Shown in pieces: positions 20,934-29,186 of a DNA stretch of 64,000 nucleotides; position 1 is the stretch's first letter, and the number at the start of each line of letters is the position of its first letter. The notes under the pieces are model-generated. The model saw nothing but the letters and a program-made list of their open reading frames with translations. It was not told the DNA's origin and did no database searches. This stretch comes from T1Sed10-7 sp047921175 (lineage in GTDB: Bacteria > Actinomycetota > Nitriliruptoria > Nitriliruptorales > Nitriliruptoraceae): the NCBI GenBank assembly GCA_047921175.1, contig JBLRWQ010000002.1, positions 32,621-96,620 of the forward strand. The letters run 5' to 3'. The position numbers were made by a program, and so were the translations under genes.

Positions 20934-21761
20934 TCAGGCGGGATCGAGGTAGAGCTGCAGTTCGATCGTGGCGGTGTCGGCCACGCTCACGACGATCGGC
21001 GCGGACGGAGCGGTCAGGTCGTGGTCGGCGAGGGTGAGCGGGAAGCTGCCGGTGACCAGCAGGCCGGCGACCCCATCGAGCAGGACCGCATCGAGGGCCA
21101 CGGTCACCGGCTGGGTCACGCCGTTCAGCGTCAGCTCCCCGACCGCCTCGACGGAGATCGCCTCGCCGACCACCGGAGTGGTCCCGAGATCCACCGCCTC
21201 GGTGAGGGTGAAGGTGGTGGTCGGGTGCACGCCGGTGTTCAGGGCTCGCTGGGTCGCTCCGTCACGCTGGCGGATGTCCGTGGTCAGCGCCGTGAGGTCG
21301 CCGACGATGGTGGCCGCGACAAGCGTGGTCCCGTCGAGCGTGACGGTGCCCTCGACCTGCGGGGTGCGGCCGACCGCCTCGGTGTCGCCGACGGTGGTCA
21401 GCTCCTCGGCGATCCGGAAGCCGATGAAGGTGCCGGTCCCGGCGATGAGGTCGTACTCGACCGCGTCGGTCACGACCTGCCAGGCGGCCGGCACCTCCTC
21501 ATCACCGGACGTTGGCGAGCTGTCGGTGTCGGCGTCGGCGTCGGGCTGCGCGTCCGACGCCTCGGTGTCGTCCGCTGCCGCCTCGACGTTGGCGGCATCG
21601 ATCGCCGCCTGGGTGTCCACGGCCGCCGGGGCCTCGCGTCCGGTGTACCAGACCACCGCCGCGGCGAGGGCGATGGCGGCGAGCACCAGGCCGACGATCA
21701 GGGCTCGGCGGCTGCGGCCGGGCCGGGTTGAGGTGGTGGAGGTGTCCGGGGACATGGTCAT
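20934..21761 (-). CDS. YceI family lipid-binding-like protein, membrane-anchored
   Basis: 275 residues. An N-terminal transmembrane segment (about residues 19-41, RRALIVGLVLAAIALAAAVV) leads into an acidic linker and then a YceI domain (about residues 90-275; WQVVTDAVEYDLIAG, FIGFRIAEEL, VTGSFPLTLADHDL). YceI proteins have a lipocalin-like barrel that binds polyisoprenoids or similar long lipids outside the membrane. The transmembrane anchor and Asp/Glu/Ala linker put the barrel on the outer face. A second in-frame ATG lies two codons in, so the start is uncertain by six bases. It lies between yccF and the DUF1269 gene on the same strand. Confidence 0.87.
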   Translation of the reverse strand: MTMSPDTSTTSTRPGRSRRALIVGLVLAAIALAAAVVWYTGREAPAAVDTQAAIDAANVEAAADDTEASDAQPDADADTDSSPTSGDEEVPAAWQVVTDAVEYDLIAGTGTFIGFRIAEELTTVGDTEAVGRTPQVEGTVTLDGTTLVAATIVGDLTALTTDIRQRDGATQRALNTGVHPTTTFTLTEAVDLGTTPVVGEAISVEAVGELTLNGVTQPVTVALDAVLLDGVAGLLVTGSFPLTLADHDLTAPSAPIVVSVADTATIELQLYLDPA

Positions 21762-21873
21762 GGCTGCTCCAAGCGGTGGGAGGTTGCGGAGGGTTCGGAC
21801 CGTCCTTGACCACGGCCTGGGAGGGTCGCGAGCAGCGCGCGGCGGCCGACGTCGAGGCTCTAGGGCGGCATCG

Positions 21874-22305
21874 TCAGCGACCGGTACCCAACGGCTGGGG
21901 CGGGGCGAGCACCACCTCGTGCTGGTGGGCGAAGCGGGCCTCGACCACGTCCTTGCCGTACGGCCGGAGCGCGAGGCCGGCCAGCTTGACGTGCACGATG
22001 GCGAAGGGGATCCCGATGATCGTGATCGCCAGGACCACCCCGAAGCCGAGGTGGAGCAGCGCCAGCCACCAGCCCGCGATCAGGAACCACACCACGTTGG
22101 CGAGGGTGGACACGGCACCGGCCTCGGGACGGCGCACGACGACCCGACCGAAGGGCCACAGGGTGTAGTTGGCCAGCCGGAACGCGGCCGGGGCGACGGG
22201 GATCGTGACGATGAACACGATGGCCAGCAGGCCGGCGACCAGGTAGGACAGCGCCATCTCGATGCCGCTGAACAGCAGCCACAGCACGTTCGCGATGGTG
22301 CGCAT
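21874..22305 (-). CDS. yccF: YccF domain-containing inner membrane protein
   Basis: 143 residues with the ATG at 22303-22305 giving MRTIANVLWLLFSG, the usual YccF opening. Two copies of the YccF motif are visible: NVLWLLFSGIEMALSYLVAG and NVVWFLIAGWWLALLHLGFG, each followed by a hydrophobic stretch (ITIIGIPFA in the second). The open frame extends upstream to 22494, but that part is Arg-rich noise. The function of YccF is not firmly established; members are small multi-pass membrane proteins. It is divergent from the ABC transporter binding-protein gene across 234 bp. Confidence 0.88.
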   Translation of the reverse strand: MRTIANVLWLLFSGIEMALSYLVAGLLAIVFIVTIPVAPAAFRLANYTLWPFGRVVVRRPEAGAVSTLANVVWFLIAGWWLALLHLGFGVVLAITIIGIPFAIVHVKLAGLALRPYGKDVVEARFAHQHEVVLAPPQPLGTGR

Positions 22306-22395
22306 GCGGTGTCCCCTGGCCGGCCGTGCTCGCGAAGGTATGCGGCCGCCACGGGTCCGCCCGCAAGGCCATCCGGCCCTACGACGACACCCCCA

Positions 22396-22430
22396 TTGGT
22401 CACGAAGCCGCCACGCTACTACAGTAGTAG
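22396..22430 (+). promoter_or_regulatory. Predicted promoter with a perfect 15-bp palindrome over the -10 (ABC binding-protein gene)
   Basis: TTGGTC (22396-22401) and TACAGT (22420-22425) are separated by 18 bp and form a plausible housekeeping promoter for the gene starting at 22540. The -10 lies inside a perfect palindrome, CTACTACAGTAGTAG (22416-22430), of the size bound by dimeric GntR- or MarR-type repressors. Binding there would block polymerase, so repression is the simplest reading. The regulator is not identifiable from this window. Confidence 0.5.
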
Positions 22431-22539
22431 AACCGTGGGCTCGCGCTGGGAGGCGATCGGGGGGGCAGCCACCAGGAGCAGCCCTGCGGCGCAACGCGCG
22501 TCAGCCGGCGTGCGACGGTTGGACCCAAGGAGATGCACG

Positions 22540-23880
22540 ATGAGGATCAGAACCGGCGGCAAGGCCGTCGCGTTGTTCGCGGCCTTGGCGATGATCGCCG
22601 CCGCGTGTGGTGGTGACGACCCTGTTGATGAGCCTGAGGACTCGGTGGAGGAGCCGGAGGACGAGGGTGAGGATGAGGCGGAGGAGCCTGCGGACGAGGG
22701 TGAGGATGAGGCCGAGCCGGAGGCTGCGGGTGAGGGCCTGACGCTGGGGTACATCCTGCCGGAGACGGGGCAGTTGGCGTTCCTGGGCCCGCCGATGATC
22801 TCGGGTGTGGAGCTTGCGTTGAGTGAGATCAACGACGCGGGTGGTGTGCTGGGTTCCGAGGTTGCGCTGCTGAGTGGTGATGAGGCGGGGGACACCGGGT
22901 TCGCGGCTGAGGAGGCGTCGCGTCTGTTGGCTGCGGGTGTGGATGCGATCGTTGGTGCGGCGGCGACGGGGATGACGCTGGCGATCATCGATCAGGTGAC
23001 GGGTGCGGGTGTGGTGCAGTGCTCGCCGTCGAACACCGGGCCGGGGCTGTCGGATTACCCGGATGGCGGGTTCTACTTCCGTACGGCGCCGTCGGATGCG
23101 TTGCAGGGTCCGGTGCTCGCGGAGCAGGTGATCGCTGACGGGTATGCGTCGGTGGCGATCGCGGCTCGTGCGGATGACTACGGGCAGGGGCTGTTGGATG
23201 CGACCCGGGATGCGTTCGAGGCGCAGGGTGGCACGGTGGCGTTCTCTGACACCTATGACCCGGAGGCGGCGACGTTCGATTCGGTGGTCGAGGACATGGT
23301 GAACTCGGGTGCTGAGGCGTTCGTGGTGATCTCCTTCGCTGAGGGTGGCGCGATCGTGCAGGGCCTGCTGGGTGCGGGTGCGGACACCACGGCGATGTAT
23401 GGCGCGGATGGGATCGCGGGTGCGGCGTTCGCGGAGGAGGTCGATCCGTCGGACCCGAACGTGCTGGATGGGATGACGTTCACGGCGCCGTCGTCGCAGT
23501 CGACGTCGGACTTCGACGCGAAGATGGATGCGTTCAACCCGGAGCTGGTGGATCGTCTGTTCTCGCCGCAGTCGTATGACTGCACGAACCTGATCGCGTT
23601 GTCGGCGGCGGTTGCGGGCACGACGGACTCGGCGGCGATCCGTGATGAGATGATCGCGGTGACCGTTGGGGACAACGCGTGTGGGTCGTTCGCGGAGTGC
23701 ATGGAGTTCGTGGACGCGGGTGAGTCGATCGCGTACCAGTCGGCGGCGGGTGACGCGCTGGCGTTCATGGAGGTGCGTGAGGGCTCGGGTGAGCCGTCGC
23801 GTGGTGCGTATGACGTGTCGCGTTGGGTGGACGGTGAGTTCACCCTGCTCGAGGTCAAGGTCGGGACCGTGGAGCAGTAG
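22540..23880 (+). CDS. ABC transporter substrate-binding lipoprotein (branched-chain amino acid/amide type, LivK-like)
   Basis: 446 residues. A lipoprotein signal ends at AAAC (Cys23) and is followed by a highly acidic linker of about 40 residues. The type-1 periplasmic-binding fold starts at LTLGYILPETGQLAFLGPPM (about residue 67), with typical strands ALSEINDAGGVLG, VDAIVGAAATGMT and GYASVAIAARADDYG. It should capture the ligand outside the cell for the livHMGF permease encoded convergently. AAGGAGA lies seven bases before the ATG. The central coding part uses mainly GCG, GTG, TCG, GGT and GAT codons, whereas neighbours and this gene's own ends favour GCC, GTC and GGC. This points to a recombined or imported core. 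The ligand cannot be named from sequence. Confidence 0.92.
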   Translation: MRIRTGGKAVALFAALAMIAAACGGDDPVDEPEDSVEEPEDEGEDEAEEPADEGEDEAEPEAAGEGLTLGYILPETGQLAFLGPPMISGVELALSEINDAGGVLGSEVALLSGDEAGDTGFAAEEASRLLAAGVDAIVGAAATGMTLAIIDQVTGAGVVQCSPSNTGPGLSDYPDGGFYFRTAPSDALQGPVLAEQVIADGYASVAIAARADDYGQGLLDATRDAFEAQGGTVAFSDTYDPEAATFDSVVEDMVNSGAEAFVVISFAEGGAIVQGLLGAGADTTAMYGADGIAGAAFAEEVDPSDPNVLDGMTFTAPSSQSTSDFDAKMDAFNPELVDRLFSPQSYDCTNLIALSAAVAGTTDSAAIRDEMIAVTVGDNACGSFAECMEFVDAGESIAYQSAAGDALAFMEVREGSGEPSRGAYDVSRWVDGEFTLLEVKVGTVEQ

Positions 23881-23901
23881 GCACGGCACCACCTGCAGCA
23901 C

Positions 23902-23931
23902 CAGGGCCCGGGACACACGTCCCGGGCCCTG
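23902..23931. terminator. Strong bidirectional terminator hairpin between convergent transporter genes
   Basis: A perfect 13-bp inverted repeat (CAGGGCCCGGGAC at 23902-23914, its complement at 23919-23931) with a four-base ACAC loop lies in the 68-bp gap between the binding-protein stop (23880) and the livF stop (23949). The position and symmetry fit termination from both sides. Confidence 0.85.
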
Positions 23932-23948
23932 CCCGTCGCCCGGTGAGA

Positions 23949-24710
23949 TCAGAGCGCCTGGGCGAGGGTCCCGAGGTACAGCTCGATGACCTTCGGGTCG
24001 TGCAGGAGCTCGTCCCCGGTGCCGGTGTAGGCGTTCTGCCCCTGGTCCAGCACGTAGGCGCGGTCGCAGATCTGCAGACAGGTCCGGGCGTTCTGCTCGA
24101 CCATGACGATCGAGATGCCGGCCTCGTTGATCTCCGCGATGCGCTTGAAGACCCCGTCCTGGTTCGCCGGCGACAGACCGGCGGAGGGCTCGTCCAGGAA
24201 CAGCACCGACGGGTCCATCATCAGCGCCCGCGCCATGGCGACCATCTGCCGTTCCCCACCCGACAGCGACCCGGCACGCTGCTTCGCCCGGTCCCTGAGC
24301 AGCGGGAACAGCTCGGTCACGAAGGCGTAGCGGTCCTTCCAGATCTCCGGCTTGAGGTACAGGCCCATCTCGAGGTTCTCCTCGATGGTGAGCGCTGCGA
24401 AGATGTTGCGGACCTGCGGGACGTAGCTGACACCCTTGGCGACCAGCGCGTGGCCGGGCAGGTTCGTGATGTCCTCGCCCCGCAGGGCGACCGAACCGGA
24501 GCGGATCGGGACCAGCCCGAACATCGACTTGATCAGGGTCGACTTGCCCGCCCCGTTCGGGCCGATGATGCCCACGAGCTCCCCGTCGTAGAGCGACAGG
24601 TTGCAGCCGTTGAGGATGTCGACGTCCGGCGTGTAGCCCGCGACGAGCGTGTCCGCCGTCATGATGGGGGACTCGCCGGGGTACAGCTCCTCCGCGGTGG
24701 ACCTGCTCAC
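23949..24710 (-). CDS. livF: Branched-chain amino acid type ABC transporter ATP-binding protein LivF
   Basis: 253 residues, the normal LivF length. Walker A GPNGAGKST at residues 50-58, the signature LSGGERQMVAMARAL, Walker B SVLFLDEP, and a late MVEQNA (the LivF H-loop region has VEQN in place of VEHD). The N-terminal 18 residues before TADTLVAGY are slightly longer than usual. It powers uptake with LivG through LivHM. The ATG overlaps the livG stop by four bases, so translation is coupled. It is the last gene of the livHMGF operon, just before the strong terminator. Confidence 0.95.
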   Translation of the reverse strand: MSRSTAEELYPGESPIMTADTLVAGYTPDVDILNGCNLSLYDGELVGIIGPNGAGKSTLIKSMFGLVPIRSGSVALRGEDITNLPGHALVAKGVSYVPQVRNIFAALTIEENLEMGLYLKPEIWKDRYAFVTELFPLLRDRAKQRAGSLSGGERQMVAMARALMMDPSVLFLDEPSAGLSPANQDGVFKRIAEINEAGISIVMVEQNARTCLQICDRAYVLDQGQNAYTGTGDELLHDPKVIELYLGTLAQAL

Positions 24711-25591
24711 GATGCCTGCCTCTCGTAGCGCTTGCGCCGGGGGGTCGGTGCCTGCGCGTGGCTGGAGCCGAGGTAGGCGTCGATGACGGCCGGGTCGGCA
24801 CCGATCTCGTCCGGACGGCCTTCGGCGATCACCTCACCCTGGGCCAGGCACACGACCCAGTCCGAGATGTCGAACACCACGTCCATATCGTGCTCGACGA
24901 ACACCACCGTGCGGCCCTCGTCGTCGCGGAGCCCCTTCACGTGGCCGAGCAGCGACTGGGTCAGGGCCGGGTTCACCCCGGCCATCGGTTCGTCCAGCAT
25001 CACCAGTGCCGGCTCGACCATGAGCGCCCGCGCCATCTCCAACAGCTTCTTCTGCCCGCCCGACAGGGTCCCGGCGAACTCGTCACGCATGTGGTCGAGC
25101 TTGAAGCGGACCAGCAGGTCGTCCGCGCGCTCGGTGATCGCCGCTTCCTGCCCGCGCCACAGCGACGGCAGCAGGGCTGGCAGGAACCGCTCGCCGGCCT
25201 GCCCGACTGCCGCGAGCTTCATGTTCTCCAGCACCGACATCCTCGACAGGGCCTTGGTGAGCTGGAAGGTCCGGACCATGCCCTTGCGGGCCACGATGTG
25301 GGCCGGGACACCCGCCAGGTCCTCGCCGTTGTACGTCCAGCGGCCCTCGTCGGGCGTGTCGAAGCCGGTGAGCAGGTTGAACAGGGTGGTCTTGCCGGCC
25401 CCGTTCGGTCCGATCAGGCCGGTGATCAGGCCCTTCGGGATCTCGAGGTGGTCGACGTTGACGGCGGTGAGGCCCCCGAAGGAGCGGCGGACCCCGTCGA
25501 TGGTGAGCATGGGGTCGGGTTTGGCCACCCCGGGCTCGGCGGGGACCCCGGCCAGCGGGTCGTCTCGGCGCTCGGTCGGCTCAGGAGACAT
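24707..25591 (-). CDS. livG: Branched-chain amino acid type ABC transporter ATP-binding protein LivG
   Basis: 294 residues. Walker A GPNGAGKTT at about residues 61-69, then GLITGLIGPN context typical of LivG, the signature LSGGQKKLLEMARAL, Walker B ALVMLDEP, and an H-loop VFVEHDMD. The C-terminal AEGRPDEI...VIDAYLG is diagnostic of the LivG group. It pairs with LivF as the ATPase heterodimer. The start overlaps the end of livM by 11 bp. An N-terminal extension of about 27 residues precedes the domain and ends in a basic tail (RRKRYERQAS) at the C-terminus. Confidence 0.95.
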   Translation of the reverse strand: MSPEPTERRDDPLAGVPAEPGVAKPDPMLTIDGVRRSFGGLTAVNVDHLEIPKGLITGLIGPNGAGKTTLFNLLTGFDTPDEGRWTYNGEDLAGVPAHIVARKGMVRTFQLTKALSRMSVLENMKLAAVGQAGERFLPALLPSLWRGQEAAITERADDLLVRFKLDHMRDEFAGTLSGGQKKLLEMARALMVEPALVMLDEPMAGVNPALTQSLLGHVKGLRDDEGRTVVFVEHDMDVVFDISDWVVCLAQGEVIAEGRPDEIGADPAVIDAYLGSSHAQAPTPRRKRYERQAS

Positions 25592-26564
25592 CGAGCTGCA
25601 GCTCCTTCTTGTCGCCGAGGATCCCCTGCGGTCGGTAGATCATCAGCAGCATGATCAGGACGCCGACGAAGGTCAGCGTGATCGCACCGACCGCGTTGGC
25701 GCCGAAGAAGTCGGGCAGGGACCCTGCATCCGACAGGCGGCGCATCCCGCTCTGGAGGCTCCCGAGCAGGAACCAGAAGATGACCGCGCCGAGCGCCGGC
25801 CCCCAGGTCGAGGCCGTCCCGCCCAGGATCAGGATCGCGAAGGCGTAGAACGTGACCTGGGGCAGGAAGGTGTCCGGCTGGACCGTCTGGAGCGACAGAG
25901 CGAACAGCGAGCCGCCGAGGGCGCCGATCGCACCGCCCAGCATCAGGCTCTGCATCTTGTAGGAGAAGACGTTCTTGCCGAGGCTGCGGGCCGCGTCCTC
26001 GTCCTCGCGGATCGACTTGATGACCCGGCCCCAGGGGCTGCGCATCAGGGCCCACAGCAGCCCGGTCATGAGCGCGACGAGCGACCAGCCGACGAGCATC
26101 ACCCAGGCCCGCTCCGCGCTCAGGGCGAGCGGACCGAGGTAGCGGCCGGACGGGATCGGGTTGAGCGCGAAGAACGCCCCGCCGAACTGCCGCAGGCCGA
26201 ACACACCGCCGGTGATCGGCTCCGCGCCGGTGCTTCGGAACAGCAGGCGGAGGATCTCCGCGGCCGCGATGGTGGTGATGGCGAGGTAGTCGGCGCGCAA
26301 CCGTAGGGTCGGGACGCCGAGCAGCAGCGCCAGCAGGACCGCTCCGACGAGGCCCACGAGCACCCCCAGCCACAGCGGACCACCGAAGGTCGAGACGGTG
26401 ATGGCGACGCCGTAGGCGCCGATCAGCATGAAGCCGGCCTGCCCGAAGTTCAGCAGCCCGGTGTAGCCGAAGTGCATGTTGAGACCGATGGCGAGCAGCG
26501 CGTAGGCCGCTGCGGTCGGTCCGGTCGCCGTCCGCAGGGCGTCGACCAGGATGTCGGTCCCCAT
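25581..26564 (-). CDS. livM: Branched-chain amino acid type ABC transporter permease LivM
   Basis: 327 residues with about nine or ten hydrophobic segments. Family marks include MHFGYTGLLNFGQAGFM near residue 30, a loop with LRADYLAITTIAAAEILRLL, and the cytoplasmic coupling helix region SPWGRVIKSIREDEDAARSLG. It forms the translocation path with LivH. It lies 43 bp after livH and overlaps livG by 11 bp, consistent with one transcript from 27873 down to 23949. Confidence 0.94.
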   Translation of the reverse strand: MGTDILVDALRTATGPTAAAYALLAIGLNMHFGYTGLLNFGQAGFMLIGAYGVAITVSTFGGPLWLGVLVGLVGAVLLALLLGVPTLRLRADYLAITTIAAAEILRLLFRSTGAEPITGGVFGLRQFGGAFFALNPIPSGRYLGPLALSAERAWVMLVGWSLVALMTGLLWALMRSPWGRVIKSIREDEDAARSLGKNVFSYKMQSLMLGGAIGALGGSLFALSLQTVQPDTFLPQVTFYAFAILILGGTASTWGPALGAVIFWFLLGSLQSGMRRLSDAGSLPDFFGANAVGAITLTFVGVLIMLLMIYRPQGILGDKKELQLDVS

Positions 26565-26607
26565 CAGCCGTTCTCCCTCGTCCGCAGGGTCCTGCCGGTG
26601 ACCACCG

Positions 26608-27873
26608 TCATCCGATCCGCTCCTTCCGGCCGAGCAACCCCTGTGGTCGGACCAGCAGGATCACGATCAGGACCGCCAGCGCCCAGACGTACTTGAGCTG
26701 GCTCGAGAAGAACACCGTCGAGACCTCGGAGACCAGCCCGACGATGATGCTGCCCAGCATCGCGCCGTAGGCCGTCCCGAGGCCACCCAGGATCACCCCG
26801 GCGAACATCAGCAGCAGCAGGCGGAAGCCCATCAGGTAGTCGACGCTCTCGATCATGCCGAGGAAGATGCCCCCGACCGCGGTGAGCGCGCCGCCCAGGA
26901 TCCAGACCGACAGGATCACCCGCTGGACGTCGATCCCGGAGGACTCGGCCAGGTCGCGGTTGTCCGCGACCGCCCGCATCCCCTTGCCGAGCCGGGTCTT
27001 GGTCAGCATCAGGGCCACGCCCACCAGGATCAGGACCGACAGGCCCATCACCCACAGCTCGACCGGTTGGACCCGAAGCGGGCCGATCTGGGTACCGATC
27101 TGCAGCGTGTAGTCGTTGTAGGGGCGCCGGCTGCCGCCGAAGAAGAACAGGATCACGTGCCGGATCACGAAGGCCAGCCCGATCGAGATCACGAGCATGG
27201 AGATCAGCCCGGTCTTGCGTCGCCGCAACGGTCGCCACAGTCCCAGGTCGATCCCGCCGGAGATGGCCGCGGTGACCACGACGGACAGCGCGGCCGCCAG
27301 GATGAGGTGCAGGCCGAGCACCACGTTGAAGGTGTAGGCCAGGAACGCACCGAGGGTGACGAGGTCGCCGTGCGCGAAGTTGATCAACCCGGTCGTGCCG
27401 AAGATCAGCGACAGTCCGATCGCGGTCATCGCGATGATCAGCCCGAACTTGAGCCCGTTGAAGGTGCTCTGCACCAGCCGTTGGAACAGGAGGCTGCCCA
27501 CCTCCTCCACCTCGCCGAGCGCGAACAGGGCGGTCGCCGAACCGCCCTCGCTGACCCGGATCTCGAGTTCCGTCCGGTCGGGGTCGCGCAGCTGGACGTC
27601 GTCGGGCAGGGACCCGGTGTCGATCCGCACCAGGTAGCGACCCTCGCCGGGGACCTCGACCGACCACTCGCCGTTGTCATCCGTGACCGCGGCCCCGACC
27701 TCCTCGCCGTCGAGGGTCGCGACGCCGATGGTGACGTCCGGGACGGGATCGCCGCCCTCGGCGAGTCGCCCCCCGATCCGCTCGCTGTCCTGCGCCGTCG
27801 CGGCGCCGGCCAGCAACCCCAGCGACAGCAGGACCAGCAGCACGAGCACCGTCAGGCGGCTGACACGCGTCAC
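26608..27873 (-). CDS. livH: LivH permease with an exported N-terminal carboxypeptidase-regulatory-like domain
   Basis: 421 residues, about 120 more than ordinary LivH. Residues 1-28 form a cleavable-looking signal (TVLVLLVLLSLGLLAGAATAQ). Residues about 30-118 form an Ig-like/carboxypeptidase regulatory-like domain (GDPVPDVTIGVATLDGEEVG, TDDNGEWSVEVPGEGRYLVR). The permease starts at about residue 128 (LFQRLVQSTFNGLKFGLI) and has the LivH marks GLINFAHGDLVTLGAF and the coupling loop TRLGKGMRAVADNRDLAESSGID. The fused domain would sit outside the membrane beside the channel mouth, where it could dock the binding lipoprotein or cell-wall material (inference). It is the first gene of the operon and divergent from the proline-racemase-family gene. 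Confidence 0.92.
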   Translation of the reverse strand: MTRVSRLTVLVLLVLLSLGLLAGAATAQDSERIGGRLAEGGDPVPDVTIGVATLDGEEVGAAVTDDNGEWSVEVPGEGRYLVRIDTGSLPDDVQLRDPDRTELEIRVSEGGSATALFALGEVEEVGSLLFQRLVQSTFNGLKFGLIIAMTAIGLSLIFGTTGLINFAHGDLVTLGAFLAYTFNVVLGLHLILAAALSVVVTAAISGGIDLGLWRPLRRRKTGLISMLVISIGLAFVIRHVILFFFGGSRRPYNDYTLQIGTQIGPLRVQPVELWVMGLSVLILVGVALMLTKTRLGKGMRAVADNRDLAESSGIDVQRVILSVWILGGALTAVGGIFLGMIESVDYLMGFRLLLLMFAGVILGGLGTAYGAMLGSIIVGLVSEVSTVFFSSQLKYVWALAVLIVILLVRPQGLLGRKERIG

Positions 27874-28114
27874 GCCGTCTCCTCACCGTCGGACGGGCAC
27901 CCCCGGATGCCCCGCAACCGGTAGCGACACCCCCCGGGGTCGCTGTATCGGCGCGCACATTAGCCGCAGGGCCTGTTCCCGCAAGGTCGAGGATGGTCCG
28001 CCGACACCTCCCGGTGCCGTCCACCGACGGCTCGTCCGCGACCCCGACCCCGAGGTGGTGGCGGGGCGGTGGACGGCTGCTTCACTGCGACCACCCCCGA
28101 CCGACGGGACGTCC

Positions 28115-29116
28115 ATGGGCACCATGGTGAGCACGACCGACTACCACACCGCCGGCGAGCCGTTCCGGATCGTCACCGCGGGGGTGGCCACGCCGCGTGG
28201 CCGGACCGCGGCCGAGCGGCGGCGGTGGGCGCTCGAGCACCTCGACGAGGTCCGCGCCCTGCTGTGTCGCGAGCCCCGCGGGCATGCCGACATGTACGGC
28301 TGTTTCCTCGCCCCGCCGGACGACGAGGATGGCGACCTGGCCACGGTCTTCTTCCACAACGACGGGTTCTCCACCGCCTGCGGGCACGGGACGATCGCGT
28401 TGGCGACCTGGGCGGTCGAGGCCGGTCTGGTGGTCCCGGAGCCGGGTGCCACGGTGCATACGGTGGTCATCGACGTGCCCTCCGGTCGGGTCGAGGCCGT
28501 CGTCGCCCTGGAGGACGGCCGCCCTGGTCCGGTCCGTTTCCGCAACGTCCCCGCGTCGGTCCACACCCTGGACCTGCAGCTCGAGGTCGAGGGCCGCCCG
28601 CTCCACCTCGACGTCTCCTACGGGGGCGCCTTCTACGCCTCCTGCGATGCCGAGCAGCTCGGCCTCGAGGTCGTGCCCGCGCACCTCGACGACCTGATCC
28701 GGTGGGGCCGGGCCATCAAGGCGGCGGTCAACGACCACCTCGAGCTGCGGCTGCCCGACGCCAGCGGCGACGCGGGGCTCTACGGGGTCATCTTCGTGGA
28801 CCGGCTGGCGCATCAGCACCAGCGCAACGTGACGGTCTTCGCCGATGGCCAGGTCGACCGGTCACCCTGCGGCAGCGGCACGTCCGCGCGCTTGGCGGTC
28901 CTTGCTGCGCGTGGGTCGCTCGGCGTCGGCGACACCCTCGTCCACGACTCCATCGTCGGGACCCGCTTCCTCGGCAGGGTGCTGGCCGAAGCCCGGTCCG
29001 CCGACGGCACCGTCACCTACGACACCGAGGTGGAGGGTCGCGCGGTGCGGACCGGCCACCACACCTTCGTGCTCGAGCCGCACGACGAGCTCGGGACGGG
29101 CTTCGTCCTGCGTTGA
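28115..29116 (+). CDS. Proline racemase / 4-hydroxyproline 2-epimerase family protein
   Basis: 333 residues, the usual family length. The family opening STTDYHTAGEPFRIV is present. Both catalytic cysteines are kept: Cys89 in ACGHG and Cys252 in SPCGSGTSA. Two Cys favour a racemase or epimerase over trans-3-hydroxyproline dehydratase, which has Thr at the second site. The starts ATG 28115 and ATG 28124 are both possible, and neither has a strong ribosome site. It is followed after 70 bp by an ornithine-cyclodeaminase-family gene, a common partner in hydroxyproline/proline degradation, and is divergent from a liv-type transporter. The exact substrate is not settled by sequence. Confidence 0.88.
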   Translation: MGTMVSTTDYHTAGEPFRIVTAGVATPRGRTAAERRRWALEHLDEVRALLCREPRGHADMYGCFLAPPDDEDGDLATVFFHNDGFSTACGHGTIALATWAVEAGLVVPEPGATVHTVVIDVPSGRVEAVVALEDGRPGPVRFRNVPASVHTLDLQLEVEGRPLHLDVSYGGAFYASCDAEQLGLEVVPAHLDDLIRWGRAIKAAVNDHLELRLPDASGDAGLYGVIFVDRLAHQHQRNVTVFADGQVDRSPCGSGTSARLAVLAARGSLGVGDTLVHDSIVGTRFLGRVLAEARSADGTVTYDTEVEGRAVRTGHHTFVLEPHDELGTGFVLR

Positions 29117-29186
29117 CCGCACCGGGGGGAACCCCGCCGTCGCGGGCGCTGGAGTGGTCCGTGCCGGCGGCTGACAGGAGGCTGCG

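Noticed and set aside
22501..24801. Long minus-strand open frame across the binding-protein gene and livF
   Set aside because: Arg/His/Thr-rich shadow of two well-supported genes in other frames.
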